This document shows, one piece after another, positions 38,609 to 50,600 of a stretch of DNA of 64,000 nucleotides; positions within the stretch are counted from its first letter, which is position 1, and each line of letters starts with the position of its first letter. This DNA is from Herpetosiphon aurantiacus DSM 785 (GTDB lineage: Bacteria; Chloroflexota; Chloroflexia; Chloroflexales; Herpetosiphonaceae). The stretch spans positions 4,975,199 to 5,039,198 of the forward strand of contig CP000875.1 in the NCBI GenBank assembly GCA_000018565.1, read 5' to 3'. The notes under the pieces are model-generated. The model was not told the origin of the DNA. It did not search any database and saw nothing but the letters and a program-made list of their open reading frames with translations. The translations under genes and the position numbers were made by a program.

Positions 38609-41600
38609 CCGATAGAGCAGCATATGATGCCGCATACGATACAGCGGTAGCGATCGTGGGTATGTCCGGCCGCTTTCCAGGCGCGTCGACCGTCGATGCG
38701 TTCTGGCAGAATCTGACTGCCGGCGAGCGCTCGATTCGCACCCTGGGCGACGCGGAATTGCTGGCGGCGGGCGTCGATCCCGAACTGCTTCGTGACCCGC
38801 AGTATGTCAAGGCCGGCGCATTTGTCGATGATATCGAGCTGTTCGATGCGGCGTTCTTCGGCTACACGCCGCGCGAAGCTGAGGTGATGGACCCGCAGCA
38901 CCGCCTGTTCCTGGAGTGCGCCTGGCAGGCCTTGGAGCAGGCCGGTTACGACCCCGATGGCTTTCGCGGCTCGATCGGCGTCTTTGCTGGCTCAGCCACG
39001 TCGTCGTATCGCGTTCATAATATTCACACCAACCCTGAAATCGCCGAATCGGTGGGCGGCTTGCAACTGGCCGTCGGCAACGACAGCGACTCGCTGGCGT
39101 CGACCGTGTCGTACAAGCTGAACCTGCGCGGGCCGAGCGTGGCGGTGCAGACGTTCTGCTCGACCTCGCTGGTCGCAGTCCACATGGCTTGCCAGAGCCT
39201 GCTCACCTATGAGTGTAACATCGCCCTGGCCGGCGGCGCCGCGATTACGGTGCCGCAGGGTGTGGGATATCTGTACCAGGAAGGCGGTATCCTATCGCCC
39301 GATGGACACTGCCGCACCTTCGATGCCAAGGCCCAAGGCAGCGTGATGGGCAGCGGCGTCGGCGTGGTAACCCTCAAGCGCTTCGAGGATGCGCTCAACG
39401 ATGGCGACACGATCTACGCGGTTATCCGTGGCTCGACCGTCAACAACGACGGCATCCGCAAGGTCGGCTACACCGCCCCCGGCTTGAATGGCCAGTCCGC
39501 AGTGATTACCATCGCTCAGAACCGGGCCGAGGTTGATCCCGACACGGTCAGCTATATTGAGGCCCACGGCACGGCCACGCCGCTCGGCGACTCGATCGAA
39601 CTAGCCGCTTTGATCAAGGCCTTCGAGCGCGGCACCGAGCGCAAACAATTCTGCGCGCTGGGGTCGGTCAAACCCAACATCGGCCACCTCGACCGGGCGT
39701 CGGGGGTAACGGGCCTGATCAAAACGACCATGGCCCTGCACCACCGCCAGCTGCCGCCCAACCTTGATTTCGAGACGCCTAGCCCGGATATTGATCTGGC
39801 CAACAGCCCGTTCTACGTCAACACGCAACTGCGTGACTGGCCAGCAGATGGCGCTGCGCCACGCCGGGCCGGCGTCAACTCGTTTGGCCTAGGCGGCACC
39901 AACGTCCACGTCGTGCTGGAGGAAGCGCCTGCACCGGCGCCCGTGGCTCCGGCTCGCCCGGCCCAGCTGCTGGTACTGTCGGCCAAGACCGCGACCGCCC
40001 TGGAGGCCATGACCGACAACTTGGCTGCCTATCTGGCCGGCGCCCCCGCCGATTTGGCCGACGTGGCCTTTACCCTCCAGGCAGGACGGACAAGGTTTAA
40101 CCATCGGCGCGCTTTTGTGTGCGAAAGCGCGGCCGATGCGGCGCAGGTGCTGCAAACCCGCGACCTGCGGCGGATCACGACGGTTGAGCAGAGCGGGCGC
40201 AACCGGCCGGTGGCGTTTGTGTTCCCCGGCGTGGGTGACCATTACGCCGGCATGGCCAAGACGTTGTATGCGACCGAGGCGGTCTTCCGCGAGGCGGTTG
40301 ATCAGTGTGCCGAATTGCTGGCCCCGCGCCTTGGCCAGGATCTGCGCGCCGCCCTGTATCCCGCCGATCAGCCAGCCGCAGCCGCGGCCCACACGCTGTT
40401 TGCGGCTACTGCGGCGAGCAGTCGTGTGGCGGGAGCGCTGCACCAGACGGCGCTGGCCCAGCCGGCGGTGTTTGTGGTGGAGTATGCGTTAGTCCAACTG
40501 CTGGCGAGCTGGGGTATCCGGCCGCAAGCGCTGCTCGGCTATAGTCTGGGCGAATACGTCGCGGCGACGGTCGCCGGGGTGTTGAGCTTGGAGGATGCCT
40601 TGACCCTGGTCGCCAAACGCGCCCAATGGATCCAGGCCCAGCCGCATGGCGCGATGCTGGCCGTCTCGCTGGGCGTCGAGGCCATCCAGCCCTACCTGAA
40701 TACCGAGGTGGCGCTGGCGGTGGTCAACAGCCCGATGACCTGTGTCCTAGCTGGCCCGCACGCCGCCCTAGAGTTAGTCAAAATCCATTTGGAAGAAGAT
40801 GAGGTGGCGAGCCGCTGGCTGGAGACGAGCCACGCGTTCCACTCGCCGATGCTGGCGCCGGTGGCGGCCGAACTGACCGCGCTGGTACGCACGCTGCGGC
40901 TCCAGACGCCCAAAATTCCCTATATCTCCAATGTGACTGGCACGTGGATCACCGATGCCGAGGCGACCGACCCGGGCTACTGGGCGCGGCATATGGTCGA
41001 AACGGTGCAGTTTGCCGATGGCGTCGGTACGCTGCTGGCCGATGCTCAGCTGACGCTGCTCGAAGTGGGACCGGGCCAAGCGCTGGGGTCGTTTATCCGC
41101 CAGCATCCGGCCTGCGGGCGTGACCGGTTTGGCCAGATTGTCGCGACCCTGCCGGGTGCAGCCGAGGCCACTAATGATCTGGTGGCGCTGCTCAACGGGC
41201 TGGGGCGGTTGTGGTTGGCCGGTGTCCCCATCGATTGGGCAGGCCTGCACGGAAAGCGTCCGCGCCGCCGTGTCCCGCTGCCGACATATCCCTTTGAGCG
41301 CAAGCGCTTCTGGATCGACGCCGCGATCATGCCGGCGGCGCTGGCGGCCGGCGAACGGTTGCGGGGTCGGCACGCGGATGTGACCGACTGGTTCTATCGG
41401 CCCGACTGGGCGCCAGCTGCGCTCGGCGTCCCGGCCGCTCCCGGTCACTGGCTGATCCTGCCCGATGCCCACGGACTGGGCAAGGCGGTGGCCTCGTCTC
41501 TTCGCGCGGCTGGCCACACCGTCACCCTGGCCACCGCTGGCCCGGCCGATACCACACTGATGGTGCCGCAAATTCCAATTGATCCGACCGATGCTGCGGC

Positions 41601-44600
41601 TTATGAGCTCCTGCTCGACACGCTGCGCGCCGACGGCGGCCTACCCAGCCACATCCTGTGGCTGGGCGGCCTGACGCCGCTCGACTCGGCCCTGACCGGC
41701 CCGGCCCGCTTTCAGGCGGCCCAGGCGACCGGCTACTACGACCTGCTCCAGCTGGCGCAGGCGCTGGTGACACGGGTGATTGATGAAGCGGTGCAGCTCC
41801 TGGTAGTGACCGCCGGGATGCAGGCAGTCGGTGCGAATGCGATCCCCGTGGCCGAACACGCCACGCTGCTGGGGCTGGCGACGGTGATCGGCCAGGAAAA
41901 CGTGACCATTCGCGTGCGCAGCGTCGACCTTGCGATGGCCGATGACGCCGCAGCCGAGCTGCTGGCGGCCGAGTGCTTGGCGAGCGGCGATGCGTTGCGC
42001 GTCGCCTACCGCGATGGTCAACGTCTGGAAGAACGCTACCAGCCGATTCGCCTAGAGACGCCGGGATCGTCGGTGCTGCAATCGGGTGGGGTGTACGTGA
42101 TCACAGGTGGGCTGGGCGGGGTCGGGCTGGTGCTGGCGGAGCATCTGGCGCGGACGGCGCAGGCGAAACTGGTGCTGGTTGGCCGGCAGGGCTTGCCGGA
42201 GCGGGCGGCCTGGGACGCGTGGCTGCGCGAACATGGCGCGGACGACGCCACGAGCCAGCGTATCCAGCGGGTGCGAATGATCGAAGCCGCTGGTGGTACG
42301 GTCGAGGTTATGGCCGCCGATGTGGCTGACCCTGAACAACTGCGCGGGGTGTTTGCTGAGACTGAGGCGCGATTTGGCACGCTCTACGGGGTGCTGCACG
42401 CCGCTGGCATATCCGACTCCCAGGCGTATCTGCCACTGGAGACGATTGGGCCGAAGGAGTGCGAGTGGCACTTTCAGCCCAAGGCCTACGGCCTGTACGC
42501 GCTAGAAGCGGCACTGGATGACCGGTCGCTGGACTTCTGCGTGGTCTTTTCGTCGGTGTCCTCGGTGCTGGGCGGGCTGGGCTTCGCGGGCTACGCGGCG
42601 GCGAACAGCTTTATGAATGCGTTCACCCAGCGCCATAACCGCACGCACGCGGTACCTTGGGTCAGTGTCAACTGGGACACCTGGCACCTGCGCGCCGGCC
42701 AGCACGATGTGATCGGCGCGACCGTCGCTCAATACGAGATGAGTCCAGCCGAGGGCGCCGACGCCTTTGAGCGAGCGGCCGCGACGCGCAACGAGCCGGT
42801 GATCATTAACTCAACCGGCGACCTGGATGCCCGCATTCGCCAGTGGGTCCGCCTGGAATCGGTGCGCGAACAGCCGGAACGCGAACGCGAGGCGGCTGGC
42901 TCGACCCAGCAGGCTGTGTCAGTCTCTGTCCCATTGCGATCAACCAGCGAGTATGAGCAGCGGATTACCGCAGTCTGGCAGCACGTCTTGGGCATAGAGA
43001 CGATTGGCATCCATGACAACTTCTTCGACCTGGGCGGCAACTCGCTGATCGCACTCCAGCTGATCGCCCGGCTCAAGAAGGAGTTCAAGACCCAGGTGCC
43101 GGCGGTGGCGATTTTTGAAGCGCCCACTATTAGCGCGCTAGTCCAGTACATGTTGCCGGATGCGCCCGTCGTGGCGCCCGCCGATGCGCTGTTGGTCGAG
43201 CGACGCCAGCGCGTGCGCCAGACCGCCGAGCAGGATGGCATCGCGATCATCGGCATGGTTGGACGCTTCCCCGGCGCCTCCACTGTCGATGCCCTTTGGC
43301 AGAACGTGGCCGACGGAGTTGAAGCGTTCACCCGTTTCACCGATGAGGAACTGCGTGCGGCAGGCGTGCCGGCCGACTTGATCAACGATACCAACTATGT
43401 GAAGGTCCGCCCGGTGTTGCATAACGACATCAGTCTGTTCGATGCGGCGTTTTTCGGCTACACGCCGCGCGAGGCGGAGTTTCTCGACCCACAGCAGCGC
43501 CTGTTTCAGGAATGCGCCTGGGAGGCCCTAGAACAGGCTGGCTACGACACCCAGCGCTATCCCGGTTTGGTCGGCGTCTTCGGCGGCACCAATGTGAACG
43601 CCTACCTTTATCGCTTGGTGGAGGATCCGGAACTTCGCGATCTGATGAGCGAGTCCATCACGCTGCAAAACGACAAGGATGCGCTGGCGACCTATGTATC
43701 CTACAAGCTCAACCTGCGCGGGCCAAGCTTCAGCATCCAGACCTATTGCTCGACCTCGCTGGTCGCTACCCACCTGGCCTGCCGCAGCCTGCGTGCTGGC
43801 GACTGCGACATCGCGTTGGCCGGCGGTGTGTCTATCCGCGTCCCAGTCAACACCGGCTATCTGTTCCAGGAAGGCGACCAGGGCGCTCCTGACGGCCGTT
43901 GCCGCACCTTCGACGCGCTTGCCGAAGGGACGAATTTCGGCGACGGGGTGGCGATCGTGGTGCTGAAGCGGCTGGCGGATGCGCTGGCCGACGGCGACAC
44001 TATCCACGCGGTGATCCGTGGGTCGGCGATCAACAACGACGGCGGCCTCAAGGTCGGCTACACGGCACCCAGCGTGGTTGGGCAGGCGGCGGTGGTGCAG
44101 GCTGCCCTTGCCGACGCCAACCTGGCCGCCGATGCCATCTCGTATGTCGAGGCCCACGGCACTGCCACCAAGCTCGGTGACCCGATCGAAGTGGCGGCAT
44201 TGACCAAGGCCTACCGCACGATGACTGATAAAGTTGGCTTCTGCGCGATCAGTTCGGTCAAACCGAACATCGGCCACCTCGACCGCGCTTCGGGGGCGAC
44301 CGGCTTGATCAAGACCGTCATGGCGCTCAAGCACAACGTAATTCCGCCGACCTTGCACTTCCAGGCGCCCAACCCCGAGATCGACTTCGCCAGCAGCCCG
44401 TTCTTTGTGCCGACCGCGCTCACGCCGTGGACGCGCAATGGCACGCCGCGCCGGGCCGGGGTCAACTCACTGGGTGTGGGTGGAACCAATGCGCACGTCA
44501 TCGTGGAGGAAGCACCGCAGGTCGGGCCAAGTGGCCCCGGTCGGGCGGCCGAACTGCTGGTGCTGTCGGCCAAAACGGCGACCGCGCTGGAGGCAGCGAC

Positions 44601-47600
44601 CACGAATCTGGCGGCTCATCTGGAGGAGCAGCCGATGGTGAATCTGGCTGATGTGGCCCACACGCTCCAGGTTGGGCGGCGGGTGTTTGAACATCGCCGG
44701 GTTGTGGTCGCCCGCAACGTGGCGGACGCGGTGGGCCTGCTGCGGAGCGGCGATGCGCGGCGGGTGCTGACGCTGGCACAGAAGCCGACCAGTCGGGGTG
44801 TGGCCTTTGTGTTCCCGGGCGTGGGCGACCACTACGTCGGGATGGCGGAGGGATTATACGCGACCGAGGGAGTATTCCGCGCGACGGTTGACCGCTGCTG
44901 TGCGCTGCTGACGCCACTGCTCGGATCGCCCATTCGGAAGGAAATCTACCCCGATGGCGGTGCGCCGGTCTCGGCGGGCATCGACCTGCGTGCTATGCTG
45001 CGCGAGAACGCGACGCCGAGGTCGGCGGGGCGCTTGCACCAGACGGCGTGGGCGCAACCGGCGGTGTTCGTGGTGGAGTATGCGTTGGTGCAGCTGCTGG
45101 CGAGTTGGGGCATCCGGCCGCAGGCGTTGCTCGGCTACAGTGTGGGTGAGTACGTGGCGGCGGCGGTCGCTGGGGTGTTGAGCCTGGAGGATGCCTTGAC
45201 CGTGGTCGCCAAGCGTGCCCAGTGGATTCAGGCCCAGCCGGCCGGGTCGATGCTGGCCGTCTCGCTCGGCGCTGACGCGATCGGTGCGTATGTGGGCGGC
45301 GCGGTGGCGCTGGCGGTGGTCAACAGCCCGATGACCTGCGTCTTGGCTGGTCCGCAGGCGGCGTTGGAGGCGGTGAAAACCCGCTTGGACGGTGATGAGG
45401 TGGCCAGCCGCTGGCTGGAGACGAGCCACGCCTTCCACTCGCCGATGTTGGCGCCGGTGCAGGCCGAGCTGACCGCACTGGCTGGTACGCTGCGGCTCCA
45501 GGCACCGCGCATCCCGTATATCTCCAACGTGACCGGCACGTGGATCACCGATGCGGAAGCGACCGACCCGGGCTACTGGGCACGGCATATGGTTGAGACG
45601 GTGCAGTTTGCGGACGGCGTTGGCACGCTGCTGGCCGATGCCCAGCTCGTGGTGCTGGAAGTGGGGCCAGGGCAGGCGCTGGGGTCGTTTATCCGGCAGC
45701 ACCCGGCCTGCGGGCGCGACCGGTTCGGCCAGATCGTGGCCACGGTGCGTGGGATGACGGACACGAGCGATGACCTGGAGGTGCTATTGAGCGCGCTGGG
45801 GCGGCTGTGGCTGCACGATGTGGTGGTCGATTGGGCCAGCTTCCGTGGCAGCGAAGTCCGCCAGCGTATCCCGCTGCCGACCTACCCCTTCGAGCGCCAG
45901 CGCTTCTGGGTCGAACCGCGGTCGTATGTTCGCACGCCGGTTCAAGAAGCCGCCGTTATCGGCCGCAAACCGAATATCGCCGACTGGTTCTACACGCCGG
46001 TCTGGGAAGCCCAACCGCTGCCGGCCAAGGGCAGCGCCCAGCCGGCCGGGCCGTATCTCGTTTTTGTTGATGAGCAGGGCTTTGGGGCGCAGGTCGTCGG
46101 GCGACTTGAAAGCAATGGTGTGACAGTGATCAAGGTTCGCCAGGGCGGTGCGTTCGCACAGCTTGACGCCACGAGTTTCGCTGTCCGGCCTGATATCCGC
46201 GATGATTACGCCGTGCTTTTCAGTGCGCTGCAAACCAACCGTCTGCTTCCGCAGGCCATCGTGCATCTGTGGAATGTGGCTTCGAATGCGCGGGTCAGCG
46301 CGGACGAGGCCGGCTTCGGCGCTTGCCAGGTCTACGGCTTCTACAGCCTTCTGCACCTGGCCCAGGCGGTCGGCGGTATTGATCTGGAATCGACGCTGCC
46401 GATCACTGTGTTTTCCAACAGCACCCAGCCCGTGACCGGAAACGAGCGGCTGTATGCCGAACAATCGCCCAGCGCCGTGACCTGCCGCGTGATCGGTCAG
46501 GAAAATCCGGCGGTGTTCTGCCGCAACGTTGATATCTGCGTTCCAGAGCAGGCTGGGGCCGAAGCGGACCAGCTGGCCATGCTGCTTGAGCAGGAACTGC
46601 TGGTTCCATCGCAAGATATCGCGGTGGCCTACCGCGAGGGACGGCGGTTTGTGCAGCACTACCGGGCCGATCGGCTCGAGCCGATCTCCCGCGCTGTCCC
46701 TGCGCCGTTGCGCATGGGCGGCGTGTATCTGATCACCGGCGGCCTCGGCGGCATCGGCACGGCGATCGCCGGCTACCTAGCCGAAAAAGCTCAGGCCAAG
46801 CTGGTGCTGCTGGGGCGCACGCCACTGCCGCCGCGCGAGGAATGGGATGGGCTGGCGGTCGCCCGCGGCCCCGAAGATGGCCTTGTTCAGAAGATCGCGA
46901 AGATCCGGGCGATGGAGGCTCATGGCGCCGAGGTGCTCACCCTCAGCGCCGATGTCGGAGACCCGGCCCAACTTAGCGCCGCGTTGGCAGAGATCCGGCG
47001 GCGCTTCGGCGCCCTCCACGGCGTCGTCCACGGCGCCGGCCACCTTGATCAGTCCGGGTTCCAGTTGATCCAGGATGTCGGCCACGAGCCGTGCGAGGCC
47101 CACTTCAAGCCGAAAGTCTATGCGCTGTATCATCTGGAAGCCATGTTGCGCGACCAAGAGCTGGATTTCTGCCTCCTGCTGTCGTCGGTTTCGTCGGTGC
47201 TGGGCGGCCTGGGCTATGTCGGCTACACGGCGGCCAACTACTTCATGGATATCTTCACCCACCGCCTGCGCCAATCGCCGTCCAACCGCTGGATTAGCGT
47301 CAACTGGGACACGTGGCACCTGAAGGCCGGCCAGCATGATGGGGCGACCGTCGCCCAGTACGAGCTGTTCCCGTTCGAGGGCGTCGACGCGTTCGGGCGC
47401 ATCCTGGAACGCGCGCCGGTGCAGATTATCAACTCGACCGGCGACCTCGACACGCGCATCAAGCAGTGGGTGCTGCTCGAGTCTATCCGCAGCAATGCCG
47501 CGTCCAGCAGCCCGGCCGCCAGCCACGAGCGGCCGGCGATCGATACCCAGTATGTTCCGGTCAACAGCGAGTACGAGCGGCGGATCGCGGCGGTGTGGCA

Positions 47601-50600
47601 GCAGGTGCTGGGCATCGGCCAGATCGGCATCGACGACAACTTCTTCGACCTGGGCGGCAACTCGCTGACGGCGTTGCAGCTGATCTCGCGGCTCAAGAAG
47701 GAGTTCAAAACCCAGATTTCGGCAGTGGCGATCTTCGAGGCACCGACGATCCGGGCGATGGCGCAGTATCTTATGCCCGATGCACCGCCTGCGGTAGATC
47801 TGGCCGAAACTCTGCTGGTGCAGCGGCGGCAACGGGTGCGCCAGACTGCCGAGCAGGATGGCATCGCGATCATCGGCATGGCTGGGCGCTTTCCTGGCGC
47901 CTCGAATGTCGATGAGTTCTGGGACAATCTTGCCAACGGCGTCGAGGCCTTCACCGCCTTCACTGATGCGGAGTTGCTGGCGGCCGGCGTGCTGTACGAG
48001 CAAGTCCACGACCTGAACTACGTCAAACGAAGGCCGATCTTGAAAGAGGATGTCACCCTCTTCGACGCGGCGTTTTTCGGCTACACGCCGCGCGAGGCGG
48101 AGTTTCTCGACCCGCAGCAGCGCTTGTTCCACGAGTGCGCCTGGGAGGCCCTGGAGCAGGCCGGCTACGACACCCAGCGCTATCCCGGTTTGGTCGGCAT
48201 CTATGGCGGCGCGAACCTCAACACCTACCTGATGCAACTGGCGTTTGATCCGGATGTCGCCAGAAACTTCACCGACTCGGTGTTTCTCGAAAATGATAAA
48301 GACGCGTTGACAACCAACGTGTCGTACAAGCTGAACCTGCGCGGGCCAAGCTTCGCGGTGCAGACCTATTGCTCGACCTCGCTGGTCGCCACCCACCTGG
48401 CCTGCCGCAGCCTGCGCGCCGGCGACTGCGATATCGCGTTGGCCGGTGGCGTGTCTATCCGCGTCCCAGTCAACACCGGCCATCTGTTCCAGGAAGGCGA
48501 CCAGGTGTCGCCCGATGGAAGCTGCCGGACGTTTGATGCCCAGGCAGCCGGGACCACATGGGCCGATGGGGTGGCGGTGCTTGTGCTGAAGCGGCTGGCG
48601 GATGCGCTGGCCGACGGCGACACCATCCACGCGGTCATCCGTGGGTCGGCGATCAACAACGACGGGGGGCTGAAGGTCGGCTATACGGCACCCAGCGTGG
48701 TTGGGCAGGCGGCGGTGGTGCAGGCGGCGCTGGCTGATGCCAATCTGGCCGCCGATGCCATCTCGTATGTCGAGGCCCACGGCACCGCCACCAAGCTCGG
48801 CGACCCGATCGAGGTTGCCTCATTGACCAAGGCCTACCGCACGATGACTGATAAAGTTGGCTTCTGCGCGATCAGTTCGGTCAAACCGAACGTCGGCCAC
48901 CTCGACCGGGCGGCCGGCGCGACTGGCTTGATCAAAACGGTTATGGCGCTGAAGCACAACGTGATTCCGCCGACCTTGCACTTCCAGACGCCCAATCCCG
49001 AGATCGACTTCGCGAGCAGCCCGTTCTTTGTGCCGACCGCGCTCACGCCGTGGACGCGCAATGGCACACCGCGTCGGGCCGGGGTCAACTCACTGGGTGT
49101 GGGTGGGACCAATGCCCACGTCATCGTCGAGGAAGCGCCGCAGGTCGGGCCGAGCGGCCCCGGTCGGGCGGTCGAATTGCTGGTGCTGTCGGCACGCACG
49201 CCCAGCGCCTTGGAGACGATGACGGTGAATCTGACCGCCTATCTGGAGGGGCAGCCAACGGTGAATCTGGCCGATGTGGCCCACACACTCCAGGTTGGGC
49301 GGCGGGTGTTTGAACATCGCCGGGTCGTGGTCGCCCGCGATGCGACGAGCGCTGCGGCGCTGTTGCGGAGCGGCGATGCGCGGCGGGTGCTGACGCTGGC
49401 ACAAAAGCCGACCAGTCGCGGCGTGGCCTTTGTGTTCCCGGGTGTGGGCGACCATTACGTCGGGATGGCGGAGGGGTTGTACGCGACCGAGGGAGTATTC
49501 CGCGCGACGGTTGACCGCTGCTGCGCGCTGCTGACACCGCTGCTCGGATCGCCGATCCGAAAGGAAATCTACCCGGATGGCGGCGCGCCGGTCTCGGCGG
49601 GCATCGACCTGCGTGCTATGCTGCGCGAGGACGCGACGCCGAGGTCGGCAGGGCGCTTGCACCAGACGGCGTGGGCGCAACCGGCGGTGTTTGTGGTGGA
49701 GTATGCGTTGGTGCAGCTGCTGGCGAGCTGGGGCATCCGGCCGCAGGCGTTGCTCGGCTACAGCGTGGGTGAGTACGTGGCGGCGACGGTCGCTGGGGTG
49801 TTGAGCCTGGAGGATGCCTTGACCCTAGTCGCCAAGCGTGCCCAGTGGATTCAGGCCCAGCCGGCCGGGTCGATGCTGGCGGTGAGCTTGAGTGCCGAGG
49901 CGATCGGTGCGTATGTGGGCGGTGCGGTGGCGCTGGCGGTGGTCAATAGCCCGATGACCTGTGTCCTGGCCGGTCCGCAGGCGGCGTTGGAGGCAGTGAA
50001 AACCCGCTTGGACGGTGATGAGGTGGCCAGCCGCTGGCTGGAAACGAGCCACGCCTTCCACTCGCCGATGTTGGCGCCGGTGCAGGCCGAGCTGACCGCA
50101 CTGGCTGGTACGCTGCGGCTCCAGGCACCGCGCATCCCGTATATCTCCAACGTGACCGGTACGTGGATCACCGATGCGGAAGCGACCGACCCGGGCTACT
50201 GGGCGCGGCATATGGTCGAGACGGTGCAGTTTGCGGACGGCGTTGGCACGCTGCTGGCCGATGCCCAGCTCGTGGTGCTGGAAGTGGGGCCGGGGCAGGC
50301 GCTGGGGTCGTTTATCCGGCAGCACCCGGCCTGCGGACGCGACCGGTTCGGCCAGATCGTGGCCACGGTGCGTGGGATGACGGACACGAGCGATGACCTG
50401 GAGGTGTTGTTGAGCGCGCTGGGGCGGCTGTGGCTACACGATGTGGTGGTCGATTGGGCCGGCTTCCGTGGCAGCGAAGTCCGCCAGCGTATCCCGCTGC
50501 CGACCTACCCCTTCGAGCGCCAGCGCTTCTGGATCGAGCCGAACCTCAATAGTCGCCTTGCGGCGGCCCACCGGCCGATCCGCCGCCCGGATATCGGCGA

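Larger units (their letters stand above)
38481..38635 (+). repeat. Duplicated gene-junction segment, copy 1 (end of gene 5, mini-ORF, start of gene 6)
   Basis: This matches 52507-52661 at a constant offset of 14026 with no length change. The two ends are almost identical; a patch of about 25 bases in the middle differs. It covers the last 39 bases of gene 5, the mini-ORF and the first 31 bases of gene 6. Confidence 0.9.

Noticed and set aside
46777-48780. Long open frame of 667 codons on the minus strand
   Set aside because: It lies wholly antisense to catalytic domains of gene 6. Long antisense frames are expected in GC-rich coding DNA, and its Arg/His/Gln-rich translation shows no domain.
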